A stretch of 64,000 bases of DNA from the NCBI RefSeq assembly GCF_040436345.1, contig NC_133232.1, positions 33,555,315 through 33,619,314 of the forward strand, written 5' to 3'. Shown here one piece after another: positions 37,290-49,029 of this stretch. The notes under the pieces are model-generated. The model did not search any database. It saw only the letters and a list, made by a program, of their open reading frames with translations, and was not told the DNA's origin. Each line of letters opens with the position of its first letter. Within the stretch, counting starts at the first letter, position 1. Both the position numbers and the translations under genes were made by a program. Origin of the DNA: Pagrus major (Eukaryota > Chordata > Actinopteri > Spariformes > Sparidae).

Positions 37290-38959
37290 TCAATACACTT
37301 TAATCTGAGAATACACACTTTCTTCAGTCTTCAACTCTTTCTTCTTTCTTCCTCTTGTAGCTTTCCTCCCAGCGAAATTCAGCGCAGCGTAGTTCAGATC
37401 ATGTCCACCATCAGTCTGTGCAGCAAATATAAAGCTCATTATAATACAATCATGTTCCTGTTCTGTGCTGCTGGAAATTTCTTTAATCAATAAACTGGTA
37501 TCATCACTTACAGTATCATGTACCGCCTGGCTCGAGCTGTCAGGTCTCGCTTGTGAAGAGACGCTTTCTCTTCCTGACGATGAATGAAAACAGGGATATT
37601 AACCCGACACTTAAACTGATTAACAAGTTTTCATAAAAAGATAGAAACATATACATAATTACCTTTAACTTGTTCACATATTGATCTTGAAGTTCGGCGA
37701 CAGATGAAAACAATATTTCCAATCAGAGAAACGACCAAGCAGATTATTGCTATCACCAGAGCAATGAATTCAGGACTCATTCTTCGCTCTAGACAACAAA
37801 GAGAAAAACTTACCAGTCATGATGTTATTAAAATGTTATGAATACCAGTATTAAATACAGAATCATACCGGTTTCCACTTGAGATCCATTTCCAAACAGG
37901 ATCTCTCCACATGTGGCCACAGCACAGTAGTAAGTTCCAGCATCAGAGGAGCTGACGTTCTTAGAGAAGTGATAAACGCAGCTTTTCTGAGTGTCAGATC
38001 TGTCTTCACATTCATCACGTCTGTTTCCATCAGTGTAGAGGATGTTTGGATGAGATTTATCTGATCCGACTCTGAACCAGAACACACTGTGATCTCCTGG
38101 ACATGTTTTAGTCTCAGAGTCAGAGAGGACTGAACACTGGAGAGTCTTCAAGTCTCCTGGACGGACTGGATCAGAGGCTGTCGGCCGCTGAACAACAGTG
38201 TAGTTCGATGTCCTCTGAGTGTTTCCTGCATATTTTAAGAAGTTAAAATAAAGCGTAAGCAGGACATATAATGATTTGATATAAATGATAACAAATGAGT
38301 GTTCCAGAAGTGGTTAATATTCCTCTTAATACCCTTAAAAAATGTTTGGTTATTTGAGAAAAATATATTGTTAGGAAACATTAACACTGCGTAGCTTTAA
38401 GTAGTTAAAGTGAATGTTTATATTGAAAAAACAGATCACATAATTACCTTTCAATGACAAATAGGTCCCACTCCAAGTGATCTTTGCCCATTCCATGACT
38501 GCACAGTGATACATTCCCTCGTCTTCTTCAGTTGTCTTAAAAATGGTCAGATAGCTGATATTCATATGAACTTTCAGATCCAGTCTGGAGGCAGAATACT
38601 CTGGTCCGAACACGGGGTTTGTTTTTTTCCGATGTGACACAATTAGCTTCAGATTATCTCCGACACTCTGCTTGTACCAGTGAAATTGTCTCTGGTTCAA
38701 CTCGTAATCAGGCAAAACACACGTGAAGGTCGCAGATCCACCGAGTTGAACGGTGGTCACTGGAGTCAGCGAATCTGGATGAAATCAAAATGTACAACTC
38801 ATTAAACAGTAAATGATAATTACTGTGGTAACTATGTAAAGAACATATGATAATCATACACCTAGACTGCCTGCAGATACTAAAGTGAAAAAATATCATT
38901 ATTATAAATCACTTACATCCCTGATGAAGGAGAAGCAGTGTCACACCGAACACGATCAT
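37290..38959 (-). CDS. NITR-like inhibitory immune receptor, gene B (inverted copy)
   Basis: Exons on -: 38959-38917 (leader MIVFGVTLLLLHQG), 38774-38448 (V-type Ig), 38225-37869 (second Ig), 37788-37663 (membrane), 37573-37512, 37415-37290. Total 1041 nt, 346 residues, with all phases intact. V domain: ATFTC, FHWYKQSVGDNLKLI and DEGMYHCAV, ending TWSGTYLSLKG. Second domain: TLQCSVL, KTCPGDHSVFWFR, DECEDR, KSCVYHF, YYCAVATCG, then J-like LFGNGSQVE, giving six cysteines. The tail holds two ITIMs, LNYAAL and SVYSQI. It is the closest outgroup to genes C-G: the inner domain is nearly the same, while the V domain is clearly older. Inhibitory cell-surface recognition on cytotoxic or myeloid cells is inferred from what is known of the family. 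Confidence 0.9.
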
Positions 38960-39045
38960 CTTGACATTATCTCTTGTTTGGAGACTTCTCGGTTATTTTG
39001 TGAGTGAAGGTGGTGACATGGTCCTGATAGGTCAGACCACCAAAG

Positions 39046-39079
39046 GCTTCTGATTGGCTAAAATACTGCACTTCCTGCC
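39046..39079 (-). promoter_or_regulatory. Shared NITR upstream block, gene B
   Basis: On -, GGCAGGAAGTGCAGTATTTT is followed by AGCCAATCAGAAGCC, about 90 bases before the start codon. It keeps the GGAA and CCAAT cores of the other copies. Confidence 0.6.
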
Positions 39080-40719
39080 ACTGGGGTGTTATCCTGCTCT
39101 ATGTGGAGCATATTACCTCTCACTCTTGTCCATTCACTAACTAAATCTACCTAAACCATTTGATTCATATAGATTCACGTTTTTTCTTTAAAATTTCTTC
39201 ATCTTCACTCAGTCTTTTGACTCTTTTTTCCTTTCTGGATTTAGTGTTGAGAAATAGTATTATTCTACAGGGGGCACGAAGTAAGAGCACTGACATGGGG
39301 GATATTGTTGCTTGTGGCATGTTTATTGTTTATGCATGTTTAAGGCAAAGACACAAGTGGCACGAAATAATTCTCAACTATAGAATAGTATATTGAGAAT
39401 ATCTCTCAAGCTGAGGAGCACGAGGTGAACAGGGCTTTTCAGCAGACGCTGATTGTCAGTGCGCTGCAGGTGACAGTAGACGTCAGTCACGCCAGGGGAG
39501 CGGTAGCCCCGCCCAGCCGCTCACAGCAACTCTGAAACAACAAACACACACAAAGTGAGCACCAAACACAGAGAAACGACCACAAACAGGTCCAAACTAC
39601 AACATACAACCTGTACAGCGACATGACATCCTCTGTCCTTTGACCCTCGGTTCAAGTAAGGAACCGAAAGAAACCTCCAAATGAACCGTCACAGTGTCTG
39701 ACAATATATTGCAATCATCATGACGGGGGCAAGAAATTTCATGATAATCCATTTTGTAGTCGCTCAATTTCACTCAAAACCACAGCTGGATCTGTGAACC
39801 TCATGGTGGCACTAGAGGTAAAGTCAGGAGATCACCAAAGTCAGTAGGATTCATCACGTACAATATCACGTGCTGTTTGGCTCATGTCTTGCTTGTGAAG
39901 AGGCGCTTTCTGTTTCTAACAGACAAAAAAACCCGACTTGTTTAGGAAAACATCACGGTTTGAGTTAAAATACCTACGTCACTTCTGTAACTTCAGCTAC
40001 AAAACAATCTACGTTAGATGACAAACTTACATTACTCTATGCACGTGACCTCACTGAACTATCTTAACGTGACTTAAATGAGTCACTGATTGCTTCTGGT
40101 TTCACAGTGGACATGAACAGCGGTCTCCAGGTCTTCCTCATCTTACATCGACTTTTCTCTCTTCACCTCCTCCTTTGCTGTTGTCATAGTTACTACGACC
40201 ACAAGGGGTCGCCGCTGAACAAAAATCTTAAATATGGGTTGTAATAAGCTGCTTTCATTGTATATAAATGAATATGGCTGATTATTTTTTCGCCTCTGCA
40301 TATTATGGAATAAAAAGCCTCTGAAAGTTAATTGAACATTGAATTCCCGTCTGATGGCAGCAGGACACATGTTGACAAATCAGCAGCCTCCAATTTGAGA
40401 GGAGGCAAAAATGGCCATTACGCACGACCGTTAACTGTGTTCAGTGCACCAAGAACAGCCTCACGGAGCTGCTTGCTCGGCTGCACACTCTTGTATTGGT
40501 GTTTTGCTGTGCAGGAGCAGTTGACCCTGCATTTATTATTTTGTCATTTTAGAGCTGAGTGTTGCTGACAGGTTGTTGGTTGATTCAGGTCCATATCTAG
40601 ACATTTAGTGCAAAGTTTTTGTATTCTACATATTGTGTTATAAATGTGCCCCCTACAGGTTGAAACCTGGCTATTGCAGTTGAATTTAGCTGTTAGCGGG
40701 TCTCGAGGCAGGTGACCGC
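39080..40719. other. Spacer between inverted gene B and the tandem array
   Basis: Apart from the exon 5 relic I see no gene here. Open frames are short, without homology or splice context. Confidence 0.5.
39862..39917 (-). pseudogene. Lone relic of NITR exon 5
   Basis: On -, GCGCCTCTTCACAAGCAAGA and then GAGCCAAACAGCACGTGATATT match exon 5 of gene B and of genes C-G, ahead of a GTACGTG donor-like site. No other exon of this copy was found within 2 kb, so it is the remnant of another inverted NITR gene. Ends are approximate. Confidence 0.55.
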
Positions 40720-41467
40720 TTTCATCAGAGGAGTATCAGCGAAGAAGTGGTTGAGTAGTGATTGAGTAACAGCCCAGTCGCCAGGACAAAATGTTGACGG
40801 TTAATATTTCTATTAACCGCTTACACATTCACACCATACTGACATTTCTAAAAGAAACATATCACTTTCACATTACATTTTTACGTTATGACCCGACTTT
40901 CATATCAAGAGGTGGAAGTGATGGAAGTAGAGTTACAGGAGAGAAAGCTGCCAAGTCAGTGACTGCAGTTTGAAACTGCATTTCAACATTTGTGAGTGTG
41001 AAACCAGCGACCACCGGACGATTTCCAGTTTGTTTGTAGCAACAAGCTTTGAAAACTGGGACAATAGAGCCTTCTCCACTGCTGCACCCACCCTCTTAAC
41101 AAAGCTGGGTGTCTTCAGCATCTCCAGCCGACAAATTATCGCTAATATGTTAAATAAGAGTATGTTGGTGTGTGTGTGTGTGTATTATGTGTTTATGTGA
41201 GTGTGGTGGTGGACAACTGCAGCTGCAGGAGGCAGCATGATGCAGTGGAAAAAATCTTTATTAACATCAAATAGTTAGTGAGTGCGTGAGAGAGAGAGGT
41301 AACATGCTCCACATAGAGCAGGACAAACCCGTGTGGCAGGAAATGCACTTTGATGGTATATTCTGTGATATCCAATCAGAAGCATTAGATGGTCTGAGCG
41401 TCTTGACCACGTCACCACCTTCACTCTCTGAAATACAAAAAAGTTTCCTCATAAAGTCAGTGTCAAG
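40720..41467 (+). repeat. First (partial) upstream module of the tandem array
   Basis: From about GTATCAGCGAAGAAGTGG onward, and clearly from CCAGGACAAAATGTTGACGG, this aligns with the last 800 bases of the modules before genes D-G, but it is more diverged. It has an extra stretch (about 41062-41140) absent from the others and lacks the GC-rich first half of the module. This marks the left border of the amplification. Confidence 0.65.
41337..41383 (+). promoter_or_regulatory. Shared NITR upstream block, gene C
   Basis: GCAGGAAATGCACTTTGATG then ATATCCAATCAGAAGC, 85 bases before the ATG. It is a counterpart of the blocks at 45152, 50547, 57594 and 61436. Confidence 0.6.
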
Positions 41468-43169
41468 ATGAACGTGTTCTGCGTTACACTGCTTCTCCTT
41501 CATCAAGGATGTAAGTGCTGTCGAATCATGACCATTATATTTTCTCATTTAAGTATCTGTATGTAAACTAGATGTAGAGTATGGTGGTTAGTGTGATTAT
41601 CTTTTAACTTATTTATGTTTTTACATTATACTCTAATTGTCATTTACTGATTCATCTATTGTACGTTTTAATTTCATTTAGATGCACTGGTTCCAGTGAC
41701 CACAGTTCAGCTTGGTGAACCTGTGACCTTCACATGTCTTCTGCCTTTCCATGAGTTGGGCAGTAAACCTCTTCACTGGTACAAGCAGAGTGTCGGAGAT
41801 GATCTGAGATTAATTATAACATTTATTACACATATCGACCCTGTGTACGGACCAGATTTTTCTGCCTCTAGATTGGATCTGAAAGTTGAGAAGAATATTA
41901 GTAATCTGACCATTTTGAGAACAACTGAAGAAGACGAGGGAATGTATCACTGTGCAGTCACAGAGTGGACTGAGATTTTTTGGAGTGGAACCTATTTGTC
42001 ATTAAAAGGTAATTATGTGATCTGTTTTTTAAAATGTTTTGGAGTCACTTTAACCACTTTCAGCTTCATTGTGTTAATGTTCTTTAACTTAACTGACTTA
42101 CTGACACTAAATGCCTGAAGCTCTGATTAATTTAAACTTTAAACATGCATTTAACACAGTTTTGCATCACACAGGAAACACTCAGAGGACATCGACCTAC
42201 ACTGTTGTTCAGCGGCCGACAGCCTCTGATCCAGTCCGTCCAGGAGACTTGAAGACTCTCCAGTGTTCAGTCCTCTCTGACTCTGAGACTAAAACATGTC
42301 CAGGGGATCACAGTGTGTTCTGGTTCAGAGTCGGATCAGATAAATCTCATCCAAACATCCTCTACACTGATGGAAACAGACGTGATGAATGTGAAGACAG
42401 ATCTGACACTCAGAAAAGCTGCGTTTATCACTTCTCTAAGAACGTCAGCTCCTCTGATGCTGGAACTTACTACTGTGCTGTGGCCACATGTGGAGAGATC
42501 CTGTTTGGAAATGGAGCTAAAGTGGAAACCGGTATGATTCTGTATTTAATACTGGTATTCATAACATTTTAATAACATCATGACTGGTAAGTTTTTCTCT
42601 TTGTTGTCTAGAACGAAGAGTGAGTCCTGAATGTATTGCTCTGGTGATAGCAATAATCTGCTTGGTCATTTCTCTGATTGGAAATATTGTTTTCATCTGT
42701 CGCCGAACTTCAGGATCAATATGTGAACAAGTTAAAGGTAAGTGTTGTTGACTGAACCTACAATTTTAGTACTACAATTGTATGACTTCAAAAGTTCTTA
42801 TAACGTAGATGATGAAATGTGTTGAATCAGTGGAGGATCCTTATGGAAGAATCAGATTTTGCACAAAATGCTCTTGTTTTTATTGAATGTCAGGAATAGA
42901 AGGCATACCTTCACAACCAAGAAATGACACCTCGAGCCAACCAGTACGTGATATTGTAAGTACTGCTATTTTATAAACATAATTCCCAGCAGCTCTGCAT
43001 AAAAACATAACTACACGGTCTAAAGAGCCTTTTATCTGCTGCACAGATGGAAGGTGGAGATGATCTGAACTATGCTGCGTTGCATTTAACTGGACGGAAA
43101 GCTACAAGAGGACGTATGAAGAAAGAGTTGAAGACTGAAGAAAGTGTGTATTCTCAAGTTAGATGCTGA
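41468..43169 (+). CDS. NITR-like inhibitory immune receptor, gene C
   Basis: Exons: 41468-41510 (leader MNVFCVTLLLLHQG), 41682-42008 (V), 42175-42531 (second Ig), 42612-42737 (membrane), 42894-42955, 43047-43169. The total of 1038 nt gives 345 residues, intact. The V domain has FTCLLPFHELGSKPLHWYKQ at the CDR1 region, HIDPVYGPDF at CDR2 and CAVTEWTEIFW at CDR3, then SGTYLSLKG. The second domain has six cysteines and J-like LFGNGAKVE. The membrane segment (IALVIAIICLVISLIGNIVF) carries no acidic or basic residue. The tail has ITIMs LNYAAL and SVYSQV, so the inferred role is an inhibitory receptor. A polyadenylation signal AATAAA lies at 43236-43241. It is the leftmost member of the tandem array. 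Confidence 0.92.
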
Positions 43170-43235
43170 ATGTGAAAGTGTGTCCATGAAATCGTGTGAA
43201 TCGTTGGTTTACAGTCCTGGCTGACTGACAGTGTA

Positions 43236-43241
43236 AATAAA
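43236..43241 (+). promoter_or_regulatory. Polyadenylation signal AATAAA, gene C
   Basis: GTGTAAATAAATAACG, 67 bases after the stop. The same site follows genes D, E, F and G at the same distance. Confidence 0.6.
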
Positions 43242-43916
43242 TAACGTGGCTTCCCTTCAAACTATAATGAGAATGAGGTGTTTCATGATAAACCATCCTG
43301 CAGCACATGCTCTTTATATTTCATGCTTGTATATTGATCATTGCATTATATTATGTGTTTGCATTTACTTGCCTTGGCTGACTTAAGTCAAGAAATAATA
43401 CACACAAACTTTAACAGAGCTATTAAAGTCTATAACTTTTTCATTACGTATCTTTCAAACAATTTGATTTCTGCTTTTATTGTATTAGTTAAAATAATTG
43501 ATTGTCTGTATTTGAGATCTGAGGATTAAAACAAATTGATCAAAAGCTGTGTGAGTGTTAATGTTGATGTTTAGTTAAAGCCCTATGAAAATTCAACTTT
43601 GTGTTACTATTTCTCCAATGTGGCTCAGCAAGAAGACACAGTGCATGAAAACATAAAGAGGGAATATAAATACATAATATTATACATTATACATAATATA
43701 TATAATACCACACAACCAAAACAAATGTGAAGTAGCAACATAGAGGAACTTTCAGTTTTAACATGTCTGTGGTTTTGTAAAAACATACTTAGCTCACAAT
43801 TGTTATGTGCTTCATTATCAAATCCATTCCACTTTCTTTTTGGGAAAATTCCCAAATCAATGAAACTCCATACCACGTTCTAACTGCTACCTTGCACTCA
43901 GGTAGATTGACACATA

Positions 43917-43918
<2 letters not shown>

Positions 43919-43975
<57 letters not shown>
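43919..43975. repeat. (CA)n microsatellite of the array module
   Basis: Pure AC run. Counterparts of different length are at 49362-49387, 53128-53210 and 60184-60268. Confidence 0.95.
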
Positions 43976-43978
<3 letters not shown>

Positions 43979-45151
43979 TCTTGCAAGACCTGCCCTACTC
44001 TGCCTCTGATTGGTTGGCATTGTTGGTATCGTTCTCTGTGCTCAACTTAAACTGTTAACTCACACAGTAGCTCTGGTGATGTCTGCTTTTGGTGGTTTAT
44101 AAGCTGTAGTTTTACGGGTAAACACACCGACCTCTTCAGCTTCTCTCTGTCTTCTGCTGCTCCTGTCTGGATTATTCATCCTCTGGAGCTGCTCTTCAGA
44201 GGGTCTCTGAGGTTGTTAGGTAGAGTGGACAGGTGGGCTGCCCTGCCGCTGCTCCGCTACCCGGCCTGTCTGCTCTACCTAACGAGCCCAGAGACACTGC
44301 AGCTGTGAAAGCCAGTCGTTGTGGTGTGTTTACCAGGGCAACTACTGCTCACACTCTGCCGATCCACTGTTGTATGTTTGTTTTACAAACTGCCCAGAAG
44401 GGAGAAAGATTTTCGTGAATCTTGTAGTTTACTGGACAAAAGGGACGGAGACCAAGTTGAGAGACCTGGTAGTCCACTGTACAACCAGAGAGAGGGAGGG
44501 AGCTCAGCGTGCCACGATAAATTTACTGGTAAATCTCTTGTCACCAGCCACCATTCCCCTTCCTCCCCACCCCTTCCTATAAAACTAACGTCTCCCGACT
44601 CGGCAGACTGTGAGACAAGAGTATCAGTGAAGAAGTGATTGAGTAGTCAGATAAACTGCCTTTGGTAACAGCCCAGTCGCCAGGACAAAATGTTGACGGT
44701 TAATGTTTCTGCTAACACTGACACGTTCACACCATACTGACATTTCTAAAAAACATGTCATATCACGTTTAAATTACAATTTTATAACTTGACTTTCATA
44801 TGAAGAGGTGGAAGCGAAGAAAGCTACCAAGGCAGCGACCACAGTCTGAAACTGCGTTTCAACATTTGTGAGTATGAAACCAGTGACCACGGGACGTTTT
44901 CCGGCCTGTTTGTAGCAAGTGGGTTTTGTAGCAACAAACTCTTGCTAATATGTTCACTAAGAGTATGTTGGTGTGCATGTGTGTGTGTATTATGTGTTTA
45001 TGTGAGTGTGGTGGTGGTGGTGGTGAGGGGACAACTGCGGCTGCAGGAGGCAGCATGATGCAGTGGAAAAAACCTTTATTAACATCAAATAGTGAGTGCG
45101 TGAGAGAGAGAGGTAACATGCTTCACACAGAGCAGGACACGACCCGTGTGG

Positions 45152-45198
45152 CAGGAAATGCACTTTGAATGTATATTCTGTGATAACCAATCAGAAGC
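45152..45198 (+). promoter_or_regulatory. Shared NITR upstream block, gene D
   Basis: CAGGAAATGCACTTTGAATG then ATAACCAATCAGAAGC, 85 bases before the ATG. Confidence 0.6.
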
Positions 45199-45282
45199 AT
45201 TAGATGGTCTGAGCGTCTTGAACACGTCACCACCTTCACTCTCTGAAATACAAACAAGCTTCCTAATAAAGTCAGTGTCAAG

Positions 45283-47193
45283 ATGATCGTGTTCTGCGTT
45301 ACACTGCTTCTCCTTCATCAAGGATGTAAGTGCTGTCGAATCATGACCATTATATTTTCTCATTTAAGTATCTGTATGTAAACTAGATGTAGAGTGTGGT
45401 GGTTAGTGTGATTATCTTTTATCTTATTTATGTTTTTACATTATACTCTCATTGTCATTTACTGATTCATCCATTGTACGTTTTAATTTCATTTAGATGC
45501 ACTGGTTCCAGTGACCACAGTTCAGCTTGGTGAACCTGTGACCTTCACATGTCTTCTGCCTTTCAAAGAGTTGGACCGAGAACGTCTTTACTGGTACAAG
45601 CAGAGTGTCGGAGATGATCTGAAATTAATTGTAACACTTATGAAACATACGGACCCTGTGTACGGACCAGAGTTTTCTGCCTCTAGATTGGATCTGAAAG
45701 TTGAGAAGAATATTAGTAATCTGACCATTTTGAGAACAACTGAAGAAGACGAGGGAATGTATCACTGTGCATTTATAGAGTGGACTAAGAGTTTTTGGAG
45801 TGGAACCTATTTGTCATTAAAAGGTAATTATGTGATCTGTTTTTTAAAATGTTTTGGAGTCACTTTAACCACTTTCAGCTTCATTGTGTAAATGTTCTTT
45901 AACTTAACTGACTTACTGTCACTAAATGTGTTAAGCTCTGATTAATTTGAACTTTAAACATGCATTTAACACAGTTTTGCATCACACAGGAAACACTCAG
46001 AGGACATCGACCTACACTGTTGTTCAGCGGCCGACAGCCTCTGATCCAATCTGTCCAGGAGACTTGAAGACTCTCCAGTGTTCAGTCCTCTCTGACTCTG
46101 AGACTAAAACATGTCCAGGGGATCACAGTGTGTTCTGGTTCAGAGTCGGATCAGACAAATCTCATCCAAACATCCTCTACACTGATGGAAACAGACGTGA
46201 TGAATGTGAAGAGAGATCTGACACTCAGAAAAGCTGCGTTTATCACTTCTCTAAGACCGTCAGCTCCTCTGATGCTGGAACTTACTACTGTGCTGTGGCC
46301 ACATGTGGAGAGATCCTGTTTGGAAATGCTCAAGTGGGAACCGGTATGATTCTGAGTTCAGTACTGGAGATCATATTCATAACATTTTAATGAAATAATT
46401 ATTGATACGTTATTTTCTTTGTTGTCTTGACAAAAACAGTGACTTCTGAATTCATTGCTCTGGTGATAGCAATAATCTGCTTGGTCATTTCTCTGATTGG
46501 AAATATTGTTTTCATCTGTCGCCGAACTTCAAGATCAATATGTGAACAAGTTAAAGGTAAGTGTTGTTGACTGAACCTACAATTTTAGTACTGCAATTGT
46601 ATGACTTTAAAAGTTCATATAACGTAGGAAGATTACCATCACACAGGACTGGATGAACCTCAACCTCATGTTCTGTGATAAATTAATACATTTCAGTAAA
46701 TATTTATTTTTCACATCATTAATTAATGTAGCATCGAACATGCAGCACAATTTAAGTCACTAAATTGTTTTTTCCTTGTACATTACACAATCTCATTAAT
46801 AAAAGATTTCCAACTGTATTCACTTTTAATTTTGATTGAAATGTGTTGAATCAGTGGAGGATCCTTATGGAAAAATCTGATTTTGCACAAAATGCTCTTG
46901 TCTTTTTTGAATGTCAGGAATAGAAGGCATACCTTCACAAGCAAGAAATGACAACTCCAGCCAACCAGTACGTGATATTGTAAGTACTGCTATTTTATAA
47001 ACATAATTCCCAGCAGCTCTGCATAAAAACATAACTATACTGTCTAAAGAGCCTTTTATCTGCTGCACAGATGGAAGGTGGAGATGATCTGAACTATGCT
47101 GCGTTGCATTTAACTGGACGGAAAGCTACAAGAGGACGTATGAAGAAAGAGTTGAAGACTGAAGAAAGTGTGTATTCTCAAGTTAGATGCTGA
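45283..47193 (+). CDS. NITR-like inhibitory immune receptor, gene D
   Basis: Exons: 45283-45325, 45497-45823, 45990-46343, 46440-46556, 46918-46979, 47071-47193. Total 1026 nt, 341 residues, with phases intact. V loops: CDR1 region FKELDRERLYW, CDR2 HTDPVYGPEF, CDR3 CAFIEWTKSFW. It differs from its sisters outside the loops. The J-like strand is shortened to LFGNAQVGTG by three bases, losing the FGxG glycine. Exon 4 uses a later acceptor, so it begins VTSEF and is nine bases shorter. EFIALVIA and TSRSICEQ are shared with inverted gene B rather than with C, E or F. Intron 4 keeps about 200 bases that C, E and F lack and G retains. Both ITIMs, LNYAAL and SVYSQV, are present. Confidence 0.9.
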
Positions 47194-47596
47194 ATGTGAA
47201 AGTGTGTCCATGAAATCGTGTGAATCGTTGGTTTACAGTACTGGCTGACTGACAGTGTAAATAAATAACGTGGCTTCCCTTCAAACTATAATGAGAATGA
47301 GGTGTTTCATGATAAACCATCCTGCAGCACATGCTCTTTATTTTTCATGCTTGTATATTGATCATTGCATTATATTATGTGTTTGCATTTACTTGCCCTG
47401 GCTGACTTAAGTCAAGAAATAATACACACAAACTTTAACAGAGCTGTTAAAGTCTATAACTTTTTCATTACGTATCTTTCAAACAATTTGATTTCTGCTT
47501 TTATTGTATTAGTTGAAAGAATTGATTGTCCGTATTTGAAATCTGAGGATTAAAACAAATTGATCAAAAGCTGTGTGAGTGTTAAATGTTGATGTT

Positions 47597-47901
47597 CAAC
47601 AGGCCTGGTTACATCAGGGAACATAACGTCAGACCAAACGTAGCAAGTGCTGTGCTGAGGTAGAGGGGACAGGAGCACCTGATGCTGTGTCACTGGGGGT
47701 GGTGGGGAAATATTATAAGTGCATCTGAAGAGAGAAGAGAAGTATATGTGACCACTGGATGTTAAATTTTAATTAAAAAAACAGATGTGTGTGTGCTTTA
47801 CATAAGACTACTATAGACTAACAATGAAAATCCGATGAGATTCCTCCAACTTTATCGTCATTGTCGATATACATATATATAAGCAGTAAAGTGCAGTGAA
47901 A

Positions 47902-47979
<78 letters not shown>

Positions 47980-47980
47980 A

Positions 47981-48024
<44 letters not shown>

Positions 48025-48064
48025 GTATATATATGTGTATATATATATACATATACATGTATAT

Positions 48065-48096
<32 letters not shown>

Positions 48097-49022
48097 GTAT
48101 ATATAGCCTATGAATGATATGGGAAAGCTAAGGTATGCAGTATTAACAGTAATACACTTTAACTGCACTTTAACACTGATGTAAACTTTAACAAATATAA
48201 ACTGTGACACAATGAACCAAAGGCTTACAACTGCCCTATTACTTATAAAGGGGATGGAAAACTAACAGTATTTTAACTGACATACAAGCAGGAAAACACA
48301 GCCAACAGGTTAAAATAACACCTGAACAGGCCTAACGTTAACTTTCCAAATGTCCCTGATGAATTTAAGGTGGAGTAACATTAACTTACGTCGACTCAGC
48401 TATTTACTGATTATTAAACAATGCTACTATCGTCTGAAATAAGCTAGCAAGTTACCACTCTGCTCCAACAATGGTTACTACGATGCATTAAACTATAAAT
48501 TTCATTCACTTCATCACATTGACGTTACTGTACCTCTTTCTTTTTCAAGTTTTTCTTCCTCTTCTTTTCTTCTTTTCCTTCCCTGGGCGCCGGATGGTTT
48601 CAGTCTTTTGGACATTGTGGTTCCGCTACAGTATCAATAAACCTCTCTCTTGGTCTTCGGGTCACGGTCCAGTCAGATTCAGGCAACTCGCCTCTGGACC
48701 CCGCCCCCCACCCTCACAGGGGGCAGGTACAGTGCAACAAGCCAGGAACCCAGAAAAAAAGGCCTGTCTGTTATTTAATAGGCTTTAATATGAAGTTATG
48801 TTGCTGTGGGCTTATATAATATTTGAAAATAATAGTAGTAATAGCACTGGTAAAAAACCGTATTTTTAAAAAAAAAAAAAAAACATTTATTTATTTTTTC
48901 CCCCCGTTTGCGGCGACCGCGTGGATGATGCCCTTAGCATTCACCTATACAGCCTCTGCTCATGGATCTCAAAGAAAGGCTTCAGCAGTGTGATTGGTCA
49001 AACTAAGGAGGCAGCTTCCAAA
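47597..49022. other. Unclassified 1.4 kb insertion between genes D and E
   Basis: Alignment with the other units breaks after GATGTT at 47596 and resumes at AGTTAGAGCCC near 49023. The inserted DNA contains a long TA/CA microsatellite (47902-48105), a C-rich segment near 48660-48730, and a poly(A)/TTTATTTATT stretch followed by a GGCGACCGCGTGG motif. I find no terminal repeats, transposase or target duplication that I can defend. One open frame at 48519-48788 has no recognisable domain. Confidence 0.55.
47902..48105. repeat. Compound (TA)n(CA)n microsatellite
   Basis: Alternating TA and CA blocks with minor interruptions. It is responsible for the tyrosine/isoleucine and histidine/threonine frames on both strands. 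Confidence 0.95.
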
Positions 49023-49029
49023 GTTAGAG

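Larger units (their letters stand above)
43581..45282 (+). repeat. Tandem-array upstream module before gene D
   Basis: About 1.7 kb: CCCTATGAAAATTCAAC, an A/T-rich part, a (CA)n tract at 43919-43975, a GC-rich part with a short open frame starting MGCPAAAPLPG at 44233, a CCTATAAAAC box near 44577, CCAGGACAAAATGTTGACGG, and the NITR promoter block. It is repeated before E, F and G. The short frames are probably not genes, as they change length and end between copies. Confidence 0.85.

Noticed and set aside
44233-44418. Repeated frame starting MGCPAAAPLPG, also at 49645, 53469 and 60528
   Set aside because: The frame changes length and end between units and has no domain, and the surrounding DNA is equally conserved. 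It reads as non-coding module sequence.
47811-48210. Frames rich in Tyr/Ile/Cys/Val on - and Thr/His on +
   Set aside because: Pure TA/CA microsatellite translation.
48519-48788. 89-codon frame in the D-E insertion
   Set aside because: No recognisable domain, and it lies in low-complexity C/T-rich then C-rich DNA.
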